Assembly (NCBI GenBank): GCA_024500155.1
Contig: CM044880.1
Coordinates: 13,040,879-13,104,878, forward strand
Source: Chenopodium formosanum
Taxonomy: Eukaryota; Streptophyta; Magnoliopsida; Caryophyllales; Amaranthaceae
Direction: 5' to 3'
Length of the DNA: 64,000 nucleotides
Below are positions 46,734 through 57,075 of the stretch, piece by piece; within the stretch, counting starts at the first letter, position 1; each line of letters begins with the position of its first letter. A program made the position numbers and the translations under genes. Below the pieces are notes generated by a model that had not been told where the DNA came from, did not search any database, and worked only from the letters and a program-made list of their open reading frames with translations.

Positions 46734-47139
46734 AAGACCTGCAAAAATAAATTTGCCAATGGACTCGTATATATTGTGATTGACTTGACCACTAACTTGA
46801 CCAAGTTTGACTTGATGTGACATGACATGTGTATGACTTGTGAGTGTGTGTGTGTGTTTGTATATGTGTGTGTGCAGACACAAGCAAACGAAGATGCAAA
46901 AGCAAAAATTTTCCGTCAATTTTTGTCATGAGTGGAGGGTACCGACTTTCTCCTGAAAAAGAAAGATGTGAAAACTGAACTTTTATTTTCAAACTTCCTT
47001 CGATGAAAACTTGGGAAAAGTTTTTGAACTTCCCCAAAATAAAATAATGAAAAAGGAAAGAAGTTTTGAACTTCCTCCTTGAGCAAGACGAAATGAATCG
47101 TATGGATTGAATTGCTTGTCCTGAAAATAATGTATGCAT

Positions 47140-47420
47140 GATGCATGTTCTTAGGCCAGGAGGCTAAGGATAATTACATCATGTGACACGATAGATGAAT
47201 GAACTTAAGTCATGGAGCTAAGCATCATATATGGTGTAAAGAAGCGATTTTGAACGTCACTTAGGTCTGGAAGCTAAGCACGTATAGTGATTATTGCATA
47301 ATGAACGTTGCTTAGGTCAAGGAGCTAAGCACGATATGCTTTGTATGATTAAAAATCATTGATTTCTTAGCACATTATGCGAAACAATGAACATTGCTCA
47401 GGTCAGGAAGCTAAGCAGGT
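47140..47420. repeat. Diverged tandem units with GCTAAGCA motif
   Basis: About five units of 60-70 bp share ...TTAGGTC.GGAAGCTAAGCA... and AACGTTGCT. Non-coding, within the same gypsy element. Confidence 0.65.
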
Positions 47421-48618
47421 ATACAATGTTTCTTCTACTAAATGTTGTCTTTAAATATGATGAAACATGCATAGTGTTGAAACAAGATTTCATGATAAAG
47501 GGCTCTTAAAGGGAAGGATGATTTGGATATGAATGTGTGAGTAAAGTGTCTGAATGTGGTACTAAGGTTGGCTGCAAGGGTTATGGCGATAGAAAGAGAT
47601 GTGAGAAGAGTTAAAGATGATGACTCTTCAGGCTGGGTAAGCTAATGTGGTTTGGGTTCAAGCCCCAAAGTCTAGCTCTAAATGGGTAGGGATAAGCATT
47701 GGATATTCTTTGACTCGATCATGCATGGATATGAATATGAATGTGGCCGCACCTCGATGTGAGGTTGCCTACGTATCCGTTAGGAATCAGGCCGAACGTA
47801 GCTCTAACCGAACTTTGCACAAGTGTACGTACACCTCAAAGAGGTCTTTCAAGGGTTGTAATGTGGTTAAGTTGATGGTTTAAGGAAGAAAGGGGTAAAA
47901 GGCTCAAGACCTGAGAGAATCCCCAAGATATGCAATTGTGTATTTGAAAATTTTGAATTTTGCAAGTTTATTTCCAACATATTTTTTTTTTCTTTTTTTT
48001 TTATTCTTTTGAATCAATGTAGGCAATCTCAGATCATGCGGTCCATCACTCACTTAGCATTCATGTTTCTCAAGCACGGTACCAAGCACTCGATGAGAGA
48101 CGCAATTTGAGACATGTTCATATCAAAGACATTGGAACACTTGCCTTTAGACATTGTTTTATTGTTGCTTTGCTGCTTTTTTTTTTACTTGCTTTTTGAA
48201 TGTTATACAATTACACATCTTCCAATCCCAGGGTTAAGTGAATGTGGGTTGAAGAAATGAAGGCCAAACGTTAGACGAGGCTCAAAATGGTTGATGAAGA
48301 AATGGAATGTGATTGAACAGTTAACAGGGAATGACATGGTTGCAAAGGTGCCTCAAGTCATTGGTGTACCTTGGGTTTAGTTCGGTAATTGAATTTTTTT
48401 TTTTTTTTGAGAATGAATGAATGAATGAAAAATTCTATGATCGAGATGTAAAGGAAAATTGCTCATTTTATTAATGGAAAAGGTGAACGAAACACATGAA
48501 ACATATAAAAAAATTCAAAGTGGAAAACCTATGCTAGACATGAATGGGGGAGTGGAGAAGAATGATAAAGAAAGAAATCATGAAATCTTGCACGAAAGAT
48601 CAGTGTGCCTTGTATTCA
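47421..48618. other. Untranslated internal DNA of the nested gypsy element
   Basis: Between the repeat arrays and the gag stop. The frame 47647-47883 has no recognisable motif. I see no pol remains here, although pol would be expected in this place in a full element. Confidence 0.5.
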
Positions 48619-49731
48619 TTACTTCTTGCCGCCTGGAGGGACAGGAAGTTTGTTTGCATCCATCAAGTCTTGAATGACATCCTTCAAATTCCAACATTGC
48701 TCCGTAGTGTGGCCCCTTCCTTGATGGTACTTGCAATAGGAATTGGGATTCCATTTGGCGCTCCTTTCTTCAGGTTTTGGCTCTGGAAATGGCCCAATAG
48801 GTGTGATCAAGCCTTGACTGTAAAGGCGATCAAAGGTCGCATCATAAGTCATTCCTAAAGGAGTGTAAGTTCTTTTCTTCTTGGGCAATGGAGTATCAAG
48901 AGCTAACACTTCATTGAGATCAACTTGGCTTATATTGTTGGTAGTATTTTCGTGCTTAGAAGACGAAGAAGAAGGATGGTCGTTCTTCTTGTTTTTCCAA
49001 GTGTTATTATTGTTACTACCAGCAGTCTTTATTAGCTCATCCTCGATATTGATGTCGATGTCGTATACAGCTTCGAAAGTGTTCAGTGGGAGAAATTTGA
49101 GATGTTCCCTATATTTATGAGTCAGATTTTGAATAAAGAGGCGAACCATCTCTCTTTCTTTGGGAGGATCTACCAAGAGTGAAGCCGTTTCCCTCCACCT
49201 GTTCAGATAAGCGGTGAAGCCTTCATTCTCTCTCTGTTTGAGAATGGAGAGTTCACGTTCAGAAGTTTTAGTTTGAATGTTACACTTGTAACGATTCATG
49301 AAACTGTCGGTGACATCTTGCCAAGTCGCAGTATGCTTGGCATCTAAGGAATAAAACCATTGTTGGCAAGCATGTTCTAAGGAGAGAGGGAACACAGTAG
49401 GGAAGAGTGTTACGTCCAATCCCTTAAGAGCCATGGTTGCAGAGAACGCCTTCAAATGGAATATTGGATTCTTAGTAGGCTTGAACTTTGGAATATCAGC
49501 AGTGGAGAACTTTTCAGGGAGTCTATCCTTCACATCCAAAGGAGTGGGAGGCCATTCCACATAAGTGAAATCCTCAGAGATCTTACTCATTTGTTCCTTC
49601 AGTTTGTCAAGGGTGGAAACAGTGACCTTGTTTTGTTCCATGGTAGTGACCCTAGTGGTAAGGGTTTGCATCATGGAAGACAGTGCCTCAATGGATTTGT
49701 TGATGTTCTCAATGTCTTCTTTAGTGGCCAT
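48619..49731 (-). CDS. Gag of the nested gypsy element
   Basis: An open frame of 370 residues. A short coiled coil at residues 1-55 is followed by the gag core (PKFKPTKNPIFHLKAF, ACQQWFYSLDAKHTATW, FTAYLNRWRETASLL, LFIQNLTHKYREHL), a Ser/Asn-rich linker, a basic patch KKKRTYTPLG and a zinc-knuckle-like CKYHQGRGHTTEQCW near residue 335. It would form the virus-like particle. As the element has no pol, it would depend on another element for reverse transcription. The start at 49731 is the first Met of the frame. No lesion seen. Confidence 0.88.
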   Translation of the reverse strand: MATKEDIENINKSIEALSSMMQTLTTRVTTMEQNKVTVSTLDKLKEQMSKISEDFTYVEWPPTPLDVKDRLPEKFSTADIPKFKPTKNPIFHLKAFSATMALKGLDVTLFPTVFPLSLEHACQQWFYSLDAKHTATWQDVTDSFMNRYKCNIQTKTSERELSILKQRENEGFTAYLNRWRETASLLVDPPKEREMVRLFIQNLTHKYREHLKFLPLNTFEAVYDIDINIEDELIKTAGSNNNNTWKNKKNDHPSSSSSKHENTTNNISQVDLNEVLALDTPLPKKKRTYTPLGMTYDATFDRLYSQGLITPIGPFPEPKPEERSAKWNPNSYCKYHQGRGHTTEQCWNLKDVIQDLMDANKLPVPPGGKK

Positions 49732-49739
49732 TGAAAGGT

Positions 49740-50160
49740 GATGAGTAACGGAGATGACAAAGTTCTCTTTGAACTCCTATTAGATCTGAGAGATTGTTGC
49801 GGTAATGGCTCGAACCGTATTGATCTATCCCTGTTCCTTGACCAAGTACTGTGAAATAAAATAATTCACTTAATTGTTTGACTCATTGCTCAAGATAGGA
49901 AAGGAAGGAAAAAAAAATAGACATTTGAAAACAGGTGAGAAAACTCCACTCATTTTTTATTATGACGAAAAAAAGGTGCATGAACCTAATATACGATCAT
50001 AAACGACCTGGTGCACGACTCGAGTCGGAACATAAAGAAAGTGTGTGGACTATACTTGACTCGTGAGTGACTAAGTGATGTTATAAGACTCGTGGTATGA
50101 TCGTATGGTTAGACATGTGAACAATAACCAAAATGACTGATGTGAGGACCAAATTAACAC
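49740..50160. other. Region upstream of gag
   Basis: Untranslated leader of the nested element. A primer binding site could not be found, in line with the altered 5' LTR. Confidence 0.4.
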
Positions 50161-51060
50161 GGAAGACTTGACTGACGCTTTCTTTTTTTCTTTTTTTTTT
50201 TGAAAATTCCACCGTGTCACGGTGGAAATTTGCCGTGACACGGTAGAGTTTCCCGTGGCGCGGCAGCCCCCTCTTTTTTTTTTTTTTTTTTTTTTTTTGT
50301 TTGCCGTGACACGGGAACTTCTCCCGCGTGTCACAGGAATATTTTACATTTTTTTTTGCCTTGACACGGGAACTTCTCCCGTCAGACGGGATAAAATCCC
50401 GTGTCACGGGAATAAATTACTTTTTTTTTTTTTTGTTGTTGCCGTGACACAGGAACTTCTCCCGTCAGACGGGATAAAATCCCGTGTCACGGGAATATTT
50501 TACTTTTTTTTTTTTTTTTTACAGGTCCACCGTGCCACGGTGGACTGTGCCGTGACACGGTGTACAGTCCCGTCTCGCGGTAACCATTCCCGTGCCACGG
50601 TGGATGCTGACGTGGCACGCTTTTTTTTTTTTTTTTTTATTAAAAAAACTATAATTTTGAAATTCTACTTGTTTATTTTTAAAGGGAGGATACTATCCGA
50701 CTTACTCTAAAAAAAAAGACACCAAAACAAGACTTCCCTAAAATACGGTCAAAAAAGTGGTGCACGACTTAAAGCAAAAAAGTGTGTGAACACGACATGT
50801 GAGTGATTAAGTGAGGTTATGGACGCGTGTTTTGACCGTAAAACTAGACACGACACAAAACTGGACACAACATTCGCACAAAAATCGAAAAAAGGACTGA
50901 CAGGATACTTTCCTGGGCACCGTGTCACGGTGCAGACTGTCGTGACACAGTGCAGTCTACCGTCAGACGGTAGACTTCCCCGTGTCACGGCACTATTCAC
51001 CGTGGCGCGGCAGAACATGCCGTGACACGGTGCGCAGTTCCAGGTCAGTTTTGTGATTTT
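50160..51060. repeat. Array of CCGTGACACGG-type palindromes with poly-T tracts
   Basis: Between 50205 and 50620 and again at 50920-51035, palindromic 11-mers CCGTGACACGG / CCGTGTCACGG and the variants CCGTCAGACGG and CCGTGGCGCGG recur about every 20-25 bp. Three 80-100-bp units (containing GGAACTTCTCCCG and GGGATAAAATCCCG) are separated by T runs of up to about 30. The same motif is clustered in both LTRs. Confidence 0.85.
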
Positions 51061-51579
51061 TTTCAGATTTTAATCGATTTTAGGTCCGTACTAATTACTA
51101 TGTGAGAATAAAACCCCTCAGTCATGGGTTAAACAAAGGAGCAAACACGTGAGGGTTAGCACCAAACAACCACATAGCATTTAGGCACGATGATGTAAAA
51201 AAAGTTCGCAACCTAGAGTCGAGATCTATGTTCAACTATTGGTCAACCTTTGGGTGTCAAAAGGGTACCATGGTTAAGAGTTTGGACGCGTTAGCAAGGC
51301 AGCCTCCCTTGAGGATGTATGCCAACGGGCGGCTCCGCGAGTTCGTGATGAAATCGAACTCGACTCCATGGTTTGGGTGGATTTAATAACTCGGATGAAC
51401 CCTTATTGCCATGAGCGTTTTTGGGTTGATAGAGCTTAAATCTCCCGGGGCTAAGACGCATGTAGAACACATACGTTTTTTCAGAAAAATCGAAGGAAGT
51501 CGACTGTGAGGAAAGAAAATAAGCCACCGGACTGATGTTAGGACTGCCGTGACACGGCAGAAATTCCCGTGTCACGGTA

Positions 51580-52324
51580 CTGTGCACCGTACATCAGAAA
51601 TGAGGGGGTATTTATAGGGAAAATGTGCTGAGGGAGCACACGGAACCCTAAAATGATAAAAACCCTAAAAAAGTATCCCGTGACACGGTCAGACTGTACC
51701 GTGACACGGTCATACTGTACCGTCAGACGGTGCACTTTCCCGTGACACGGTACAGTTTTGGAGTGACGCGGGAAATTTTCAGAAAACGGGATGAAAAACG
51801 CGTTAAGGGTTTACGCGGAAAGGACACGGAACGTCCCGTGTCACGGCAGACCTCCCGTGTCACGGGAAGTCCCACCGTCAGACGGGAAAGATTCCCGTGA
51901 CACGGTGGCAGTCTGCCGTGGCGTGGGAACTTCCAGTCCATTTTTCCGTCTAAATTCATTTTTAACCCTAATTTCTTTCGGCTTTTTAAGTGCCGATTGA
52001 TAATTTCGGGCTTTTTCATGATTTTTATTATTCAGGCTAAAATAAGAAAATAATTAAATAAAATGTTTGGGCCAAAAATAAATAATAAAACAATAAAATA
52101 AAAAAGGTTCGGGCTAAAAATTAATTAATAAGTTTGGGCTGAAATTAAAACTATGCTTTTACCAAACATCAAGACTAATCCATGGACCATTCAAAAATAT
52201 GAATTTAATAAAATACGATTTCTTACGCACTCTCGGGACTAAATACTAAACCCGACCAATAGTGGCGGTGAAAGATTATTTATCATCGGGTTTGGTTTTG
52301 AGGAGACATTTTTAGGTGTCTACA
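51580..52324 (-). repeat. Partial 5' LTR of the nested gypsy element
   Basis: About 745 bp nearly identical to 44740-45496, ending in GTGTCTACA before the GATGG duplication. The remaining LTR part toward gag is replaced by unrelated DNA (51061-51579). This LTR is therefore truncated or rearranged. Confidence 0.8.
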
Positions 52325-52329
52325 GATGG

Positions 52330-52361
52330 TCATAATAAGGATGACCATAGTAGAAACATCC
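52330..52361 (-). repeat. Outer tip of the right MULE TIR
   Basis: Complement of the outermost left TIR bases (TTCTACTATGGTCA against TTCTAGTATGGTCA), cut off from the rest of the TIR by the gypsy insertion. Followed by the second AAAAAATAT at 52362-52370. Confidence 0.75.
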
Positions 52362-52368
52362 AAAAAAT

Positions 52369-52851
52369 ATGTTGGATTTTTCGAAGGAACAACTTCTTAG
52401 TAGTGAGAAAGAAAATAAAGATGTGAAAGTAAAGGTTTAAAGTTTGCATGATAAAGTTTTCGCAACTGTATCTGAGTTACAATCGTCTAAGATAGAGCTA
52501 GCAATGTCGAGCAAGAACATATTGGAGCTTGAGTCTCAACTATTGACTCGACGAAAAGAAAATGAAGATATTGTTACAGAGTTTAAGAAGGTACAAAATG
52601 AACTTTCGTTTAGTAATTTAGAGTTACAATCAACTAAGAGTCGATTAGAGTGTTCCCACAAAAAGATAATCGAACTTGAAGAAGAGGTTACAAGGGGTGA
52701 AATGGTGCAAGATCAATTATCTTTGATTGTGAATGAGTTGCAATCTATCAAGGTTTTATGGGATTTCACTGCAGAAATGAAAGAAGACCGATGTTCTTAT
52801 GATGAATGCTTCGTTATTAATAAAGCAATTGAAATTGTTGATGATAAATAA
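52369..52851 (+). pseudogene. Copy C of the coiled-coil family, C-terminal piece
   Basis: The frame picks up the coiled coil right at the MULE border (MLDFSKEQLLSSEKENK), meets TAA at 52438-52440, and continues in the same frame (SLHDKVFATVSELQSSKIEL...) to AIEIVDDK, the same ending as copy A (TIEIVDE). A Met-started frame runs from 52444. It belongs to the gene whose first parts lie at 15060-17215. Confidence 0.82.
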
Positions 52852-53214
52852 TTGTAATTATAAAAGACGACATACGTGCAAATCAATGAATGTATATATG
52901 TAATATCCCTTCCTTTAAATAAATTACTCCTTACGCAATATTCTTAGACATTTGATTTATCCAAAATCAGCATCATGGTGTGTTATTATATGTAGTCAAT
53001 GGTTGGGAAATAAATTAGTCCTAGTAAAGTAGTAATCAAGTTTAATTCAAGAAACATGATTGGAAATTATGGTTGAGCTTATATGGTTGGACCAGCCTTA
53101 GCCTGTGCATGCACGCCTAGGTAAATATGGCCGATGAGAGGACTAGGTTAGGCCGCGATGTAGATTTTGAAACTAGACTAGAGTTCCTTTTCATAGGATG
53201 ATCGATAACTAATA
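52852..53214. other. Gene-free interval
   Basis: 3' flank of copy C. No feature seen. Confidence 0.4.
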
Positions 53215-53470
53215 CTTGCTCTGTTCTTTTTTACTTGACCTATTTCTTTTATCACGCTTGCCAGTGAAAAACTTTAACGGTCAATAACTTTAATTCTCCA
53301 TAATTAAAAAATATAAAAGTTATATGTTATGATAGTTCTTACTAAGACAAATTCAAAATGATCTAACATGAATATGTTTTTTCTTACATATTATTCATAA
53401 AACACGGTCAAAGGAGGGGTGGTGAATAGTGTAAAGTCAAAGCAGGTCAAGTAAAAAAGAACGGAGGAAG
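53215..53470. mobile_element. Stowaway-type MITE
   Basis: A 256-bp element with inverted ends CTTGCTCTGTTCTTTTTTAC / CTTCCTCCGTTCTTTTTTAC, flanked by TA on both sides (53213-53214 and 53471-53472). CTCCGTTC ends plus a TA duplication are typical of Tc1/mariner-derived Stowaway elements. Confidence 0.8.
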
Positions 53471-53649
53471 TATATGTAATCATCCAAATGTTCGGTCACA
53501 AAATTTTGTTTCACTACTTGTATCTGTTCCACTCTCTACGATTATGATCATATGACATTACATTGTTTTTGTAAGTACGTCGTATATCATGTGGTACATT
53601 TAAGTTCAAAAATCATCATCTCTAAATTTTCTTCAATAAATATTTATAA

Positions 53650-54713
53650 GAATTTTTTGTGAAAAACTACCTTTTATACACAACTTTTTTGTGAAAAACT
53701 ACCTTTCAAAAAATTTGTTGTAAATGACTACCTCTTTAAAATCAAATATTGTAAAAGACTACCAGTTGACGGAATCTCGCCGTTGACTTTTACTCTGACG
53801 TTGACTAGACCATCCCCACCCCCTCCACCTCCCTTTTCCAATTTTCGACCATCCCCACCCCTGCAGCCCTCCTTACCCCTTCTTGCAGCCCCCAAACAAA
53901 TTATCAACTTCCGGCCACTCCCCTCCCTACCCCCACTTCCATTTTCGGCAGCCATTTCCATACCAACCTCCCTTTACAACTCATCTTTTCGTTCCCCGAA
54001 CACCTTGAAACCCCTCGCCTTTCCCTCGCTTCTTGATTTCCGGCCGCCCCTCCAATAAATTATCAATTTCTGGCCAAATTTCATCTCACACATATCTCAC
54101 CCTCGAAATTCCTCCCACCCTCCTTCGGCCCCCTCGAAAACCTTACCTTTTTCGATTTCTGGATTTTCGTTTATTTTTTTATTTTTATTATTATTATTAT
54201 TTTTTTCCCCCTGAATTTTAGGTTTAAGAGACATTGAAGTATGGTTTTAATGGTTGTTGCGGGGAAGAAGTACAACTAGGTAAAAGGAGGGTTGCAAGAA
54301 GGGATTGGCTAGGGAAAGGGAGGACGAGCTTGCAGGGGGTGGATATGGTCGGAAATCGGAAAAGGGAGGCGGAGGGGCAACAAGCGCAACAGCCAGCAGG
54401 GGTAGGGGCGGGTAGTCAGAAACTGGACAAAAGGAGGGGGAGGTGACGGCGAGGGGGGGGGATGGTGGTCGAAAACTAGACAAGGGAGAAGGAGGAGGGG
54501 GTGGGGTGGGGGTGGGGGTGGTCGAAAATGGGAAAAAGCCGCCAAGTGATCTAGTCAACGTCGAAAAAGTGAGTCAACGGCGAAATTCCGACAAGTGGTA
54601 GTCATTTACAACATTTTTTTAAAAAAGAGGTAGTCATTTACAACAAATTTTTTAAAAGGTAGTTTTTCACAAAAGGTTGTATATAAAAGATAGTTTTTCA
54701 AAAAAAAAAATCC
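53650..54713. mobile_element. MULE-type foldback element 2 with C-rich and G-rich arms
   Basis: Flanked by 9-bp repeats TATTTATAA at 53641-53649 and 54714-54722. The ends carry GTGAAAAACTACCTT in inverted orientation, as in element 3 at 61929. Inner arms pair as well: GACGGAATCTCGCCGTTGAC on the left against its near complement on the right, then a CCCCACC-rich left arm (53805-53960) against a GGGGTGGG-rich right arm (54430-54530). Pro-rich frames within it are compositional. Confidence 0.78.
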
Positions 54714-54918
54714 TATTTATAACGATTATTAGACTTTCAAAAGGCTACTTCTCAAAAGTTAAATTATTTGTAATGGAATGTGATGATTTAAATTTATTTA
54801 TTTATACGGAGTACATTTTTATTTTGTATTTAGTTTAATTTATTTACATGGCATTAAATTGACATTTATTGGTATCTACAATCTCAATTACTTTAGTTAC
54901 ACATCATTCATTAAAACA

Positions 54919-55728
54919 CTAATCTTCCAAATCCACCTCTTTTTCTGCAGAGTCCACCAAACCCTTGATGGGCTGCAACTCATCCATAACCAAAGATGGT
55001 TGTTCTTGTACCCTTCCACCACTCGAAACCCGTTTTTCGAATTCCATTATCTTCTTATCGGAAGCCTCCAGCTGGCTCTTTGTTAGCTGCAACTCCATTC
55101 TCAAGTTTCTGTAATCATCTTTCTTATTCGAACTAGAAACTTGATCCTGAAGCTCCTTTACCTCTTCTTTGGACAACTCGAGCTTAGTTTTCGTTGCGTT
55201 TAACTCAATCTCCTTTACACAAAGTTGATTACGTACCATTTGTAACTCCATCTCCGTGTCTTGCTGCAGCTTTCGACAAGCTGATGCCTCACCCTTAGCA
55301 GAGCAAAGAAGGGTACTCATTCTGGTTAACTTCTGATCTTTTTCCTGTAGTTGTTTTATTAAGGAATCGTTTACGGAATTTGGGACTATCACTCCAAATT
55401 GAGACCAATCAAAGATAACATCATTAATTGGTCTATAACATTTAAAACCAGCACTATTATTACTTTGTATCTCAATTATACAGAATGCTCCATTACAATT
55501 TACATAAAGTTTTTTCCCTACAGTCCCCCTCAGAAGAAGGGAGTTGCGCAATTTCTCCCACATCGATTCTTTTATTTCAGTTCCGTGGATGATCAATTTA
55601 TCTTTCCTCAAATCTACATAATTGTTACTTAGCTCTTCTTTAAAGGAATATATTGTATACATATATGATCCTTGTTCAAGAGCAGAAATATATGTATCAG
55701 GGGTTTCGTCTAGCTTGTATGTAGTCAT
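54919..55728 (-). CDS. Copy B of the KLDET/FDWSxFGV coiled-coil family, intact
   Basis: A single-exon gene of 269 residues, starting MTTYKLDETPDTYISAL. The conserved N-terminal domain (about residues 1-120) contains VDLRKDKLIIHGTEIKES, KLYVNCNGAFCI, YRPINDVIFDWSQFGVIVPNSVND; from about residue 122 a coiled coil rich in Lys/Glu/Leu with short repeats (MELQMVRNQL, LELSKEEVKELQDQV, MELQLTKSQLEASDKKIMEFEKRV) runs to an acidic end. No signal peptide or membrane segment. I do not recognise the family; it looks like a soluble, oligomeric protein. It lies opposite to copy A and is shorter in the coil by about 90 residues. Confidence 0.82.
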   Translation of the reverse strand: MTTYKLDETPDTYISALEQGSYMYTIYSFKEELSNNYVDLRKDKLIIHGTEIKESMWEKLRNSLLLRGTVGKKLYVNCNGAFCIIEIQSNNSAGFKCYRPINDVIFDWSQFGVIVPNSVNDSLIKQLQEKDQKLTRMSTLLCSAKGEASACRKLQQDTEMELQMVRNQLCVKEIELNATKTKLELSKEEVKELQDQVSSSNKKDDYRNLRMELQLTKSQLEASDKKIMEFEKRVSSGGRVQEQPSLVMDELQPIKGLVDSAEKEVDLED

Positions 55729-56995
55729 CCTTTTGGATTAACAATGATAAGAAAGAAATGTAGTTTATTTAGCAAAATTTGTTAGTTTTGGGCGATTTAT
55801 TTGACATCAACTACTAAAGGCTTGAAACAAGATTTGTTAACATATATGTAAGCTTCGATCCTGCTTAGTTACCACTTACTAGAAGTTATGTTATAGGAAG
55901 CAAGAATTCGATTCGATTCTTAGCTAATTGGCTTATCAAAAGGATGAAAACATTTGGTATGTTATATGCAATAATGCAATATGCTATATTGTTGGAAAGG
56001 AATAATATCGTAACTTGTTTAGGTGATAAATACCTATCAAAAGCTATTCAAATGGAAGCTTAAGTAGCATAGGATATACGAAGTACCATATACAATGGTG
56101 TAAGTGTTAGGAAGGAATAATTACTAATCTCTTGTTTGGCATTGTCGTGGTTTCCTGTGTTTTTGGTTTTCTGTTTTTCAAAATCATATGATACTTGTGT
56201 TTTCGAAAAAAAAAAAAAATAAATAAATCATATGATACATGTCATAAAATGAATAAAAAATTATTCGAAATTATTAAAAACATAATAATTTTAAAACGTG
56301 AGAATAGAAAAATGGAAACACTTTTTTCTTTGTTTCCTGTTTTTGGTTTTTGTTTTCAAAAAAAAGAAAACTAAAAACAAAAAACAATGTTAATTATTTG
56401 TTGTTTTTTGCTTTTTATGCTAACTTACCTCATAATTTGTAATTTGACATGGGTTTGATACGAGCACGAGGGGCCGGTTGCAAGTCTTTTTAAGTAACTG
56501 GAATATACTCATTAACTAGGTTAGGTTCCGTGCCATGCACGATAATTTTTAATGATTATGCTTTAATTAACACTATATTTCTAAATTTATTCTCCGTAAA
56601 ATGAATTTGTATATTTGTTTAAATTTCACCAACAAATTAATGTATATCATTTTTCTTGCTAATCAAATGAATATATTAATAATATGTATATAAGTCGTAA
56701 ATATATTTCTTTTATATACACTATTATTCATTCTCTCGCAGGCACTATTTTATGTATGTCACAGATTATATTAAGAATTTGATTTTTTAAATTTTACTTA
56801 AGTTTATGGTATCAATATATATAATGTGATCTTTTTAAATCTTTATTTTTGTATATGATTTTTTTTTTTCTAAATATTGTATTTTTAAAAAAAAAAAATT
56901 CAAACAACACACACTAAAAAATGGCACTTGTTATTTTTTATGTGTCTTTTTGTATATAGCTATTGATGACTAGTTTTTATATATAACAAACAAAG

Positions 56996-57000
<5 letters not shown>
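55729..57000. other. Gene-free interval upstream of copy B
   Basis: Contains the promoter of copy B; no clear TATA box chosen. Otherwise AT-rich without recognisable features. Confidence 0.4.

Positions 57001-57074
<74 letters not shown>
57000..57074. repeat. (TA)n microsatellite
   Basis: About 37 uninterrupted TA units. Self-complementary and probably length-variable. Confidence 0.95.

Positions 57075-57075
<1 letters not shown>

Larger units (their letters stand above)
43797..52324 (-). mobile_element. Non-autonomous gag-only Ty3/gypsy element nested in the MULE TIR
   Basis: Ends are TGTAGGCG and GTGTCTACA, flanked by the direct repeat GATGG at 43792-43796 and 52325-52329. Element direction is minus: a polypurine tract (AAAGTGGGGGCTTC, 45497-45510) precedes the 3' LTR at 43797-45496. 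Only gag (48619-49731) is coded; no protease, RT or integrase is found. The internal DNA is rich in tandem repeats, as in Ogre/Tat elements. The 5' LTR side matches the 3' LTR for only about 740 bp (51580-52324). Confidence 0.85.
17216..52361. mobile_element. Giant Mutator-like element with eight cargo genes, containing a nested gypsy element
   Basis: Long terminal inverted repeats (17216-18375 against 42663-43796 plus 52330-52361) enclose a MURA/FAR1-type transposase, a Ulp1-type peptidase gene and several other genes. The outermost bases of the right TIR lie beyond the nested gypsy element (43797-52324); removing that element and its GATGG duplication restores the match to the left end (TTCTASTATGGTCA). 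The flanks carry a 9-bp direct repeat AAAAAATAT, the duplication size expected for Mutator. It interrupts copy C of the coiled-coil family. Net length is about 26.6 kb, far above an ordinary MULE. Ulp-carrying MULEs (Kaonashi/KIMULE type) are known in plants; the rest of the cargo I do not recognise as an established set. Confidence 0.88.

Noticed and set aside
53728..54558. Pro-rich and Gly-rich frames on both strands
   Set aside because: Caused by C-rich and G-rich arms of a foldback transposon.
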